Source: Acidimicrobiales bacterium (GTDB lineage Bacteria; Actinomycetota; Acidimicrobiia; Acidimicrobiales; Poriferisodalaceae). Taken from it: DNA of 64,000 nt. The position numbers and the translations under genes were made by a program. The notes beneath the pieces are model-generated. The model did not search any database. It saw nothing but the letters and a program-made list of their open reading frames with translations, and was not told where the DNA came from. Below, in pieces: positions 56,887 through 64,000 of the stretch (position 1 is its first letter; each line of letters begins with the position of its first letter). The DNA lies in contig JASLTG010000006.1 of assembly GCA_030743005.1 (NCBI GenBank), forward strand, positions 59,665-123,664, read 5' to 3'.

Positions 56887-57329
56887 TAGAAGGGCTCCTC
56901 ATCAGGGATTTCGTAGCCCGCTCCGAAATCGGAGCCAGCGTTCGATGGATTTGGTTGCGAGGACTGCGAGGGTGCGCCGCCGCGTTCGTTTTTACTCACT
57001 TGGGCAGTCGCCCATCTGATACTGGGGCTGACTTCATCTGCGACAATTTGCACTGCTGATCGCTTCTCGCCGTTCTGTCCTTCCCAGGTTCGATAATCAA
57101 GCCTGCCGTAAACCACGACTCTCATCCCTCGGGTCACGGATTCAGCGACATTTTCTGCGAGATCACGCCAGCACGAAATGTCGAAAAAGTGTGCTTTGTC
57201 TTCGCCTTGTTGCGAACGTTGATTCCATGCAAGCCCGAAACTGCACACAGCAGCTCCACCTTGAGTGAATCTAAGTTCCGGGTCACGCGTCACATTCCCG
57301 ACGAGCACAACATTATTGTCAAAAGCCAT
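56886..57329 (-). CDS. ssb: single-stranded DNA-binding protein
   Basis: 147-residue SSB. OB fold: [49 protein letters not shown] and [21 protein letters not shown] flexible Gly/Ser/Asn-rich linker and the acidic tail [10 protein letters not shown], ending in the Glu-Glu-Pro-Phe that recruits partners. Its TAA overlaps the rpsR ATG by one base. Sits between rpsF and rpsR as in most bacteria. Confidence 0.96.
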   Translation of the reverse strand: MAFDNNVVLVGNVTRDPELRFTQGGAAVCSFGLAWNQRSQQGEDKAHFFDISCWRDLAENVAESVTRGMRVVVYGRLDYRTWEGQNGEKRSAVQIVADEVSPSIRWATAQVSKNERGGAPSQSSQPNPSNAGSDFGAGYEIPDEEPF

Positions 57330-57344
57330 TTCAATCCCCCCGAG

Positions 57345-57686
57345 TCAGTCCGAGTCGTTTGCTGATGCAGGCCCAGCTAGTAAGCCCCGTCGAGCAGCTT
57401 CATCATCCGGTAGACGAATCAGCTTATGTCGAACCACGCTGTCCGCGATCCGCAGTGCGCGTTCAACCGGATCCATCGCCCCACCCTCAGCGGTCAACTC
57501 GATGACTGAGTAGTAGCCCTCGGTCTTGTGATCGATTTCGTAGGCGAACCGGCGTCGCCCCCAAAAGTCAACTTCGGCGATTGTGCCAACTTCATCAATA
57601 CGACTACGCAGGTCTTTTAGTTCATCCTGAACTTGGACATCATCAAGGTCTCCGTCGTGGATAACCATGAGTTCGTATGCGCGCAC
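57345..57686 (-). CDS. rpsF: 30S ribosomal protein S6
   Basis: 113 residues from a GTG at 57686 with a strong GAAGGAGG seven bases before it. AYELMVIHDGDLDDVQ starts the protein, then WGRRRFAYEIDHKTEGYYSVI and VVRHKLIRLPDDEAARRGLL. S6 binds S18 on the 30S platform; here S18 is encoded two genes downstream. The 179 bases upstream contain short GC-rich inverted repeats (57700-57735), possibly an S6/S18 autoregulatory leader, but no specific motif was assigned. Confidence 0.95.
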   Translation of the reverse strand: MRAYELMVIHDGDLDDVQVQDELKDLRSRIDEVGTIAEVDFWGRRRFAYEIDHKTEGYYSVIELTAEGGAMDPVERALRIADSVVRHKLIRLPDDEAARRGLLAGPASANDSD

Positions 57687-57865
57687 GCCATTTCCTCCTT
57701 CGGACCCGGAAACCCGGGGCCCCTATGGGGCAGGGGTTATAAGTTTTCAGAAACGGAATTCAGTGTTTATTGCACACACCGTTCGGTCGTACACCGTATT
57801 GGTTAAAGCGCGGAAACACACCAATAGACCCGGGAAGAAGCCCCCTTCGTCGGGACTAACACCGT

Positions 57866-59416
57866 TTAACCGCCTCTATGCAGTTCACCGAAAATATTGC
57901 CAGCCACCCGAACCGTCTCCCGGCCACTTCGTAACTGGGAATCTCCAATTCCTTCACTTCCCATCGCTTCTTCTGTGAGGTAGTTGATCCACAATGCAAC
58001 GGCGAAACGTGCGCTGGCCCCTCCATACCACGTCACGTTATGTTCAACGTCGGCGCCCTGCTTTCCTCGAACTCTGGCCTGGCCTTCTGACGATCCTATG
58101 TTTCCGTCAACAGTCAAAAGGTCGTCTAGTTGTTCAGCTAATTCTGAAATTGTTTGAGAATCGAATTTCTCCGAAACGTGATGACCAAAACGAGCGACTT
58201 GTTCGCCTGAGCGGTCTGAGATTTCGAGTAACACCCCCGTTTTGTACTCGACACCATTTCGCGCAATTAACGAATGCAGTTCTGCAAGTTGGAGCACCGA
58301 AATATCGTCTGCCGCATTAGATATTCCCAGGCCCATCACTTCCGGCGACCAGGCAATCTCTTGTAAAGGTCCTAATTCAATTTCTTCAGGGGAGAGCTCC
58401 CCCGTTGCGTAGGCGGCTCGCAATTGGTTGCGATCGTCCAGGACGACGATACCCAATTGTTGAATCTCTGAAGTGGCTGCTGCCGTGGTAGCGATGCGTG
58501 CAATTCTTCTTTGAAGGCCAAGGTCTAGTGTCGAGACAATTGTCACGTCGCCTTTGACCAAGGCTTCTTCTCCGTACTGATCGACAAACCTTCCGTATAT
58601 TTTCTCTAACGTGGGCATCAACCCAACATCGGCGACTGTGGCATTAACCGGGCTGTCGGTTCTTGCTGAAATAACGACACCCTCAAGTAACACTTGACGT
58701 TGGTTTATCGCCTCTCTTTCTGTAATCAGACCCGCTTCATAGAGTCGGGTAAGAATGAGATCACCCGAAGTGTCGGGAGAACGAGGCCGGGTATCTCTCC
58801 CCATTTGGGAGGCCAGATGAGCGGCTTGACCAATCCCAAGATCCTTTGCGCTGAGTCCATACCAACTCATCGCCGCCGCTTCGACACCAAATGCGTCTCT
58901 TCCTAGAGGCACTTGTGAAAGGTATTGCTCAAGTAGAGCCTCTCGTGGATAGGAACGTTCAAGATAGATGGCCTTCGACGCTTCCTGTACCGCTTCCGTG
59001 CGAGAGCTTGGAACTCCGTCTTCCAATCTCAGATACAGCTGCGTGATGGACGGCAGTTCATCTTCAGAGTTGCCCTTGAAAATTGGCGATACAAGCGGCC
59101 AGATTTCGACTTTGTCGAGTTTGAGATAGTCGGGGTCCAGAGCAGTTAACACCGCGTCAATCAAGATTGGTGCCATATTTTCTAACGTCACCGGCACCAT
59201 GTTCAACTCTGAATGGAAACGCCCCAATTCGACACCATGACGGTCATAAATCACGGTGTCGGCATCAGATCTAGGGTCCGAGATCGCCGTCGATCCACCG
59301 ATTGTCCTGACCAAGATGCCGCAACTCAATACCAGCACAACTGCTGCAACATACAAACTCATCGACCAAGCAAATCTAAGGTTTAGCCCCTGCTCTTCCA
59401 CAGATGGATCCGACAT
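57866..59416 (-). CDS. degenerate class A penicillin-binding protein homologue (PonA position)
   Basis: 516 residues: signal-anchor helix at 19-36, then a glycosyltransferase-51-like region (IYDRHGVELGRFHSE; ARTEAVQEASKAIYLERSY-type helix; LLEQYLSQVPLGRDAFGVEA, AAMSWYGLSAKDLGIGQAAH) and a transpeptidase-like half (STLDLGLQRRIARI). The catalytic motifs are gone: the ExDxxF glutamate region reads LDPDY (93-97), GGSTITQQ reads ELPSITQL (120-127), no SxxK lies in the expected place, and KTG reads KQG (452-454). Its synteny beside DUF5318 and rpsF matches mycobacterial ponA1. Probably a scaffold or regulator of wall synthesis, if not simply decaying. Confidence 0.8.
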   Translation of the reverse strand: MSDPSVEEQGLNLRFAWSMSLYVAAVVLVLSCGILVRTIGGSTAISDPRSDADTVIYDRHGVELGRFHSELNMVPVTLENMAPILIDAVLTALDPDYLKLDKVEIWPLVSPIFKGNSEDELPSITQLYLRLEDGVPSSRTEAVQEASKAIYLERSYPREALLEQYLSQVPLGRDAFGVEAAAMSWYGLSAKDLGIGQAAHLASQMGRDTRPRSPDTSGDLILTRLYEAGLITEREAINQRQVLLEGVVISARTDSPVNATVADVGLMPTLEKIYGRFVDQYGEEALVKGDVTIVSTLDLGLQRRIARIATTAAATSEIQQLGIVVLDDRNQLRAAYATGELSPEEIELGPLQEIAWSPEVMGLGISNAADDISVLQLAELHSLIARNGVEYKTGVLLEISDRSGEQVARFGHHVSEKFDSQTISELAEQLDDLLTVDGNIGSSEGQARVRGKQGADVEHNVTWYGGASARFAVALWINYLTEEAMGSEGIGDSQLRSGRETVRVAGNIFGELHRGG

Positions 59417-59514
59417 GTGCCTAACAGTGCTCCAACGCTAATTCGCTGCAATAAGACTCAATTAGGGAGAGTACCGATGAGACGTACTTCTACTCTGCCG
59501 CAGTTACGCCAAGG

Positions 59515-59904
59515 TCATCCAAGTGGATAGCTACGCCGAAGATGATTCCAGCCGCAACTCGCGCACACTTCGACCTCGTAGGAGACAAATTTTCCTTGTC
59601 GTTGACTGATCCTCTGAAGTTCTTCATCGGAGATAACGCATTTACCACCCGCTCCCAATCGAGGACCAAAAACGTAAGCAACTAAGCGCAACTCGTCTTT
59701 CAGACACAAAGGGCAATCTTCCGCACTTCGAGGGGCAGCATTGCGAGCAACGCGAAGTAACTCTGGGTGGACGTCACAAGCTTCCTCCCGGTCAATCACT
59801 CCTCGTTCAATATCGCTGAGTAAACGCCGGCGCTGAAGCCGGTAATCAACTTCTCCCAGCTCTTGTGTTGCATCTATTTTCGTTAGGTGCGGAACGAATT
59901 GCAC
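59515..59904 (-). CDS. DUF5318-family protein
   Basis: 129 residues. An N-terminal helical part (VDYRLQRRRLLSDIERGVID, CDVHPELLRVARN) is followed by a zinc-ribbon-like module with CPLC and CASC pairs (EDCPLCLKDELRLVAYVFG, VEVCASCGWNHLRRSYPLG). The family is found next to ponA and rpsF in actinobacteria and has no assigned function. Lies 98 bases upstream of the PBP homologue and 13 bases after pcnA, on the same strand. Confidence 0.88.
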   Translation of the reverse strand: MQFVPHLTKIDATQELGEVDYRLQRRRLLSDIERGVIDREEACDVHPELLRVARNAAPRSAEDCPLCLKDELRLVAYVFGPRLGAGGKCVISDEELQRISQRQGKFVSYEVEVCASCGWNHLRRSYPLG

Positions 59905-59917
59905 AGAGGCAGCGTAG

Positions 59918-61162
59918 TCATCGCTGCCCCATGGTTCCCCAATCTAAAACCAAGGCAATTGCTTCTTCTTTCGAAAGAGGCCCCGAATCAAGCCTGTATT
60001 CCATCAAACGGCGCAGGGTAGCTCCGACGTCAGGCCCTTCTTTTCCAATTAACTCGGCAACTTCAAAGCCGTTGAGAGGCACTTCGAAATTTTGTGTGCC
60101 CTCTTCTGCTTCAAGTCGATGCATAGCTGTTAAGACTTCAGCCGACGGGGCTTGCCCATAGCCTTCAACTATGGCAATCGCCGACGCTGTATTCGGCCGG
60201 ACCGCATGTAGCAGACGCCGGATTGACGGCGGATTGACGTCTACGGCCTGGGTTAATTGCTGGCATGCACCCACAATCCCCACGACCTGAGACGAAATTG
60301 ATTTAGATACTCTCAGGTCACTCAAAAGGCTTCGGGCTAGGTCTGCTTCTCCCGCCACAGGCCAAAGCAACGAAGCCCACCGGATCACAAGGTCGGGCTG
60401 AACCAAATCAAGCACGTCTGGTTTAATCGCTTCAAACTTCGTAGCTTTCGGGAAAATCTGTTTAATCAACCCCGTGCGTTGCAATAAAGCAATACCTTCG
60501 CCCGGTCGTTCAACCATCAAAAATTTCGACATTTCGTCATTGATGCGTTCTTTCGAGACAATTGTGAGGCGTTCGGCGATGTTGGCGATCGCATTTTCTA
60601 CTTCTTGATTGGGTGTCAACCCATACCCGGCTGTGAAACGCGCCGCTCTTAACATTCGCAACGGATCTTCCGAAAAAGCCGTTTCAGGACCGAGAGGCGT
60701 AGATAAAACACCCTGGTCTAAGTCTTCTCTACCGTTGAAAGGATCTACTAAACGCCAAGATGGAAGCTCAATTGCCATTGAATTAACAGTGAAGTCTCGT
60801 CTAGCAAGATCATCTTCAATCGCACCTGAAAATTTCACTTGTGGCTTCCGCGACGTCTGTTCATATTGTTCTGAACGGTGAGTTGTGACTTCGACAACTA
60901 CGTCGCCGCGGCGCGCTCCAATGGTTCCAAAACGCGCGCCTTGATCCCATACAGCCTCTCCCCAATCACCCAAAATTGAAGCTGTCTCTTCAGGGTGAGC
61001 GTCGGTAGTGATATCGACATCACCGCTACGTTTCCCCAACAACAGGTCTCTGACAACACCACCAACCACAAAAAATCCCCAGCCAGCAGCCACAAAACGT
61101 TCACTTAGACTTCCGACACGACGAACTAGGTCATCGCGATCGGATTGAGCGATGCCATCCAT
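59918..61162 (-). CDS. pcnA: CCA tRNA nucleotidyltransferase
   Basis: Adds or repairs the CCA end of tRNAs. 414 residues. Nucleotidyltransferase core: FFVVGGVVRDLLLGKRSGDV, DITTDAHPEET (catalytic DxD), RRDFTVNSMAIELPSW, LVDPFNGREDLDQGVLSTP and FSEDPLRMLRAARFTAGYG. The C-terminal domain is helical. Several tRNAs here lack an encoded CCA (Asp, Phe), so the activity is needed. Diverges from carD with 171 bases between. Confidence 0.93.
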   Translation of the reverse strand: MDGIAQSDRDDLVRRVGSLSERFVAAGWGFFVVGGVVRDLLLGKRSGDVDITTDAHPEETASILGDWGEAVWDQGARFGTIGARRGDVVVEVTTHRSEQYEQTSRKPQVKFSGAIEDDLARRDFTVNSMAIELPSWRLVDPFNGREDLDQGVLSTPLGPETAFSEDPLRMLRAARFTAGYGLTPNQEVENAIANIAERLTIVSKERINDEMSKFLMVERPGEGIALLQRTGLIKQIFPKATKFEAIKPDVLDLVQPDLVIRWASLLWPVAGEADLARSLLSDLRVSKSISSQVVGIVGACQQLTQAVDVNPPSIRRLLHAVRPNTASAIAIVEGYGQAPSAEVLTAMHRLEAEEGTQNFEVPLNGFEVAELIGKEGPDVGATLRRLMEYRLDSGPLSKEEAIALVLDWGTMGQR

Positions 61163-61333
61163 GGGAGAAACCGTAGCTTCGCCTAGAAGTAAAGCTGAAC
61201 GGATTTAACCGCACAGCACCAAATTACTCTCAGATATCTTCGACTAACCGGTTGGAGATCCGTCCTAGTCGTGGCAACCTAAGAGGTCCGGATTCCACAC
61301 TGGACCGGTAATCAAAAGTTTTATGGAGTGGGC

Positions 61334-61816
61334 ATGAAGTTTGACCTCGGTGATCGAGTGATTTACCCGCATCACGGCGCGGCCCTTATTACTGCTCGAG
61401 AGAAGAGGAAAGCGTTCGGAGAAGAACGCGAATACCTGGTTCTCGAAACAGCCCATGGTGATTTGACTTTGTCAGTCCCTGCCGACATGGCCGATTCGGT
61501 TGGTATGCGCCCTCCTATTGATGAAGACGATGTCGAAGACCTATTCGAACTGTTAGCGAAGAAAGACATTCGTGAACCCGCCAACTGGAGTCGCCGCTTC
61601 AAAAACCATCAAGAGAAACTGAAGTCTGGCGACATCTACCAAGTGGCCGAGGTTGTAAGAAATCTTGCACTCCGCGAATCCGCTAAGGGTCTTTCCGCTG
61701 GAGAAAAATCCATGCTTGACAAATCGCGTCAGATTTTGATCTCTGAACTTTCGATAAGTATGGATGTGACTGAGGATGAGGCGTTAGAACACGTTGAGAC
61801 GCGTTTAGCTGGATAA
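61334..61816 (+). CDS. carD: CarD-family transcription regulator
   Basis: 160 residues from the ATG at 61334. RNA polymerase-interacting domain: KFDLGDRVIYPHHGAALI, then EEREYLVLETAHGDLTLSVP, PADMADSVGMRPPI. The C-terminal helical DNA-binding domain starts near 80: NWSRRFKNHQEKLKSGDIYQ, VAEVVRNLALRESAKGLSAG, EKSMLDKSRQILISELS. CarD stabilises open complexes at rRNA and other promoters. ATG at 61334 follows a GTG at 61328 in frame. Confidence 0.93.
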   Translation: MKFDLGDRVIYPHHGAALITAREKRKAFGEEREYLVLETAHGDLTLSVPADMADSVGMRPPIDEDDVEDLFELLAKKDIREPANWSRRFKNHQEKLKSGDIYQVAEVVRNLALRESAKGLSAGEKSMLDKSRQILISELSISMDVTEDEALEHVETRLAG

Positions 61817-61889
61817 AATCCTGCCCGGGCCGCCCGCGCGACCACCCCTAGTTAATTCATCCCTATAACTTCGTTACTGGGAGGGGTCC

Positions 61890-62594
61890 GTGTCGCCAGA
61901 CCAACCGCTCAGATGGAGCTCAAATGGCCTACGGGTCCGAATAAGCGGCACTACTCGGTTAGTCGCGCATGTAACTCCCTTGCTCCCCGCTCAGAAGCTC
62001 CGAAAAACCAAAGTGCTGCATTCACTAAAACAGCTCCATGAGGTTGGTGCGGAGGAAATTTTCACCTCAGCTTTGAGACCTAGAGAGCAACAGTTCTTCA
62101 CCGATCTTGGCTTCACTCTTCACGAAGAACTCATCCTGTTAGCCCACAATTTTGAAAGTCCGATCGATTTTCCAACGCGACCCTCGAGAAAATCTCGTCG
62201 TTCCGATTGGGACGAACTCCTAAAGATCGACAACGCGGCATTCTCACAATTTTGGCAATTCGATGATCTAGCACTTGCTGAAGCAATCTCCGCTACTCCA
62301 AGAACGAGAGTCCGCGTTGACGCTCCGGATACCCCATCGGGATTCGCCATAACGGGCCGTTCAGGCAGAATCGGCTTTCTCCAACGCCTCGCGGTAGACC
62401 CTCATCATCAAAGAATTGGTATCGGACGTTCTTTGGTCGCCGATGCTCTTCAATGGTCAAAGAAACGTTTTGTTAAAGAGCTCTTAGTTAACACACAAAT
62501 AAATAACTCGGGTGCCCTATCACTATACGAATCCATGGGATTTACCAAGAAACATGGTGGACTTGCCGTACTCCAGTGGAGCATCACCTCATGA
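61890..62594 (+). CDS. GNAT-family acetyltransferase
   Basis: 234 residues from a GTG at 61890. The C-terminal half is a GNAT domain with the acetyl-CoA loop RLAVDPHHQRIGIGRSLVAD (Q/RxxGxG), preceded by IGFLQ and followed by VNTQINNSGALSLYESMGF, the strand with Asn-Asn and Tyr. The N-terminal half has a second, weaker domain (LRPREQQFFTDLGFTLHEEL). Substrate unknown. In related genomes such a gene stands before a DUF6049 gene and murJ. Its stop overlaps the next start by four bases. Confidence 0.85.
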   Translation: MSPDQPLRWSSNGLRVRISGTTRLVAHVTPLLPAQKLRKTKVLHSLKQLHEVGAEEIFTSALRPREQQFFTDLGFTLHEELILLAHNFESPIDFPTRPSRKSRRSDWDELLKIDNAAFSQFWQFDDLALAEAISATPRTRVRVDAPDTPSGFAITGRSGRIGFLQRLAVDPHHQRIGIGRSLVADALQWSKKRFVKELLVNTQINNSGALSLYESMGFTKKHGGLAVLQWSITS

Positions 62595-64000
62595 ACATCA
62601 CCAGGTTATTAACGGCTTCACTAATTGGTTTCGGAATATTAATCGTCTCATCCAGCACTATTAACGCTGCCGAAATCGGTGCCGGAGGAATGCAAATATT
62701 TCATCGATCTTCGACTACCCAAGTCGGTGAATCATTCGAGATAGACCTCCAACTCCCTGGCGTGGTTACAGCCGGAGATCAGATCACCGTCACAATCCAC
62801 GAACCAGTCAAGAACGAAGCCCAGTTCCTCGAATCAACTGTCGCGGAAAACTTAGGAGGCGTTCTTACTTCGCTTGGATTTGATCTTGCAGAGTTGAAGC
62901 CCGATGCCTGGGGTCGAGCAACAATCGATCTTCCTATTACCGACTCGGGGGCTAACGGTATTCGCATAGCCCGGCCCGGGGTCTACCCCATCAGTATTGA
63001 GATGAGAACAGTACGCCAGGAACTTATAGGCAAGGTGTCGACACATTTGATCCGAACAGGTGATGGCCCTTCACAAAAGCTGCGACTCGCGGTGGTGGCC
63101 GATCTGCATACTTCACTCAGCCCTTCAAACCCACGTCCAGTATCGATTGATGAATGGCTGGATGTATTTGATTCGCATCCTTCAATTCCGGTGAGCATCA
63201 CTCTTCACCCAACTTCAATTAAGAAAGATTTGAGCGCTGGTACTGCGGTCAAAGTCGGTTCAACAAATCACGAGGTCATACGAAATCCCTTTGCCCCAAT
63301 TAACGAAGCGTCATTAATAGATGCTGGTTTGAGGAGTGAAGTTTCATCGCTTCTGGATATGGGGTCAGAACAACTAGCTCAATTTGGAACACTTGCTCCG
63401 GCAACCTTTTGGGTTGGCCACGGAAGCGCTGACGAAACACAACTAGATGCCCGATGGGATCGGGGCATCCGCGAAGTAGTGGTCAACGCTGTTTCATTAT
63501 CGCCCATCCCTGAGAAAAGCCCTCGGGGCCCGGTTGAACTATTAACTAGCTCCACAACGCTTAGAGGGTTAGTCATAGACGACCTTGCTCCTGAACAACC
63601 TCACGACACACCCTCGAGCGCTGCACACCGGGCTTTATCTCATCTCGCGACCATCGCGTTAACAGATCAATCCAATCCACTACTGACAGTTGCTCTTGGA
63701 AGCAGCGAAAGAGGCCCTGAATTCGCTGATCTCTTTCTTGCTGGCGTTTCAAATTTGGAGTGGCTTACCCCATTGTCGACAAGTTCAGCGATAAATACTT
63801 CGTTCCTGGTTGAAGGTGGGCAACCTCAGCAATTCCGTATCCGAACACGTCTCAGTTCCACAACCCAAGACTTCACTGACTACCGAGAGGCCGTCCGACA
63901 TTTAGACGCTCTCCGGTCAATGGTTCGTGACGAAGACGCAAAAACTTACGACCGACTATCCAACGAGTTGTTACTCAGTTTGTCGAGCAATGTTTCCCAG
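62591..64000 (+). CDS. DUF6049-type secreted protein, 3' end cut by window
   Basis: 470 codons are visible and the frame stays open at 64000. A signal peptide (LLTASLIGFGILIVSSSTIN) precedes an outer part with beta-rich segments: GESFEIDLQLPGVVTAGDQIT, RTGDGPSQKLRLAVVADLHT, a region resembling a polysaccharide-deacetylase-like fold (FWVGHGSADETQLDARWDRG), and ALSHLATIALTDQSNPLLTV. Similar genes are upstream of murJ in actinobacteria. The overlap with the GNAT gene (ATGA) fixes the start. The family call is by position and pattern, so moderate. Confidence 0.72.
   Translation, partial: MNITRLLTASLIGFGILIVSSSTINAAEIGAGGMQIFHRSSTTQVGESFEIDLQLPGVVTAGDQITVTIHEPVKNEAQFLESTVAENLGGVLTSLGFDLAELKPDAWGRATIDLPITDSGANGIRIARPGVYPISIEMRTVRQELIGKVSTHLIRTGDGPSQKLRLAVVADLHTSLSPSNPRPVSIDEWLDVFDSHPSIPVSITLHPTSIKKDLSAGTAVKVGSTNHEVIRNPFAPINEASLIDAGLRSEVSSLLDMGSEQLAQFGTLAPATFWVGHGSADETQLDARWDRGIREVVVNAVSLSPIPEKSPRGPVELLTSSTTLRGLVIDDLAPEQPHDTPSSAAHRALSHLATIALTDQSNPLLTVALGSSERGPEFADLFLAGVSNLEWLTPLSTSSAINTSFLVEGGQPQQFRIRTRLSSTTQDFTDYREAVRHLDALRSMVRDEDAKTYDRLSNELLLSLSSNVSQ

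Noticed and set aside
57687..57865. S6/S18-binding leader RNA upstream of rpsF
   Set aside because: GC-rich inverted repeats are present, but I could not match the known S6/S18 motif by eye.

Overview
The window looks like a piece of an actinobacterial chromosome, most likely an uncultivated, probably marine, member of the Acidimicrobiia. The taxon is an inference. The supports are a WhiB7-type WhiB protein, a clpS-DUF2017 pair, a dnaK-grpE-dnaJ-hspR operon, an F420-type LLM oxidoreductase, a mycobacterial-type bifunctional Dcd, a caa3 oxidase whose subunit II carries cytochrome c, and the order DUF5318 - class A PBP - rpsF - ssb - rpsR - rplI - dnaB known from mycobacteria. Base composition looks near 50% GC. 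No IS element, prophage, CRISPR array or rRNA was seen; four tRNA genes (Glu, Asp, Phe, Gly) were.

Layout. 1-3.9 kb: ybaK (cut by the window edge), a small unknown gene, dut, orn, a metallo-beta-lactamase-fold hydrolase, then whiB7 behind a leader that looks like a transcription attenuator. 4-7.4 kb: TlpA-like thioredoxin, CcdA, a poly-gamma-glutamate-hydrolase-like protein, pdxH and a two-gene fluoride channel. 7.4-18.1 kb: serS and a tightly overlapped seven-gene cytochrome oxidase operon, then ctaB and ctaA. The first genes of the oxidase operon encode a subunit-I homologue that has lost all six heme/copper histidines and a similarly degenerate subunit III, translationally coupled towards the normal ctaC-ctaD-ctaE-ctaF. 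18-26 kb: clpS-DUF2017, tRNA-Glu, a two-component system, a beta-propeller lipoprotein, an LLM oxidoreductase, zinc-free L28/L33, a YcaQ/AlkZ-like protein, DUF983, tRNA-Asp and tRNA-Phe.

26-40 kb: a long minus-strand nucleotide operon (purA-D-E-B-C-S-Q-L-F-M, pyrE, malic enzyme), mostly with overlapping ends. purN, purH and purK are not in the window. 40-43.5 kb: the dnaK-grpE-dnaJ-hspR chaperone operon, with a promoter and an HspR-like operator visible upstream. 43.5-47.6 kb: gpmA, glnB, a membrane-bound iron-sulfur oxidoreductase and dcd. 47.7-51 kb: tRNA-Gly and a CotH-DUF4956-VTC module, probably for polyphosphate or a cell-surface kinase function.

51-64 kb: an SCO6745-family protein, dnaB with a palindromic pair of perfect DnaA boxes upstream, two catabolic-looking genes inserted between dnaB and rplI, rplI-rpsR-ssb-rpsF with an unusually extended S18, a class A penicillin-binding protein homologue lacking its catalytic motifs at the ponA position, DUF5318, pcnA, a CarD-like regulator, a GNAT protein and the start of a DUF6049-type secreted protein. 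In related genomes this last block lies near the replication origin, with murJ expected just to the right.
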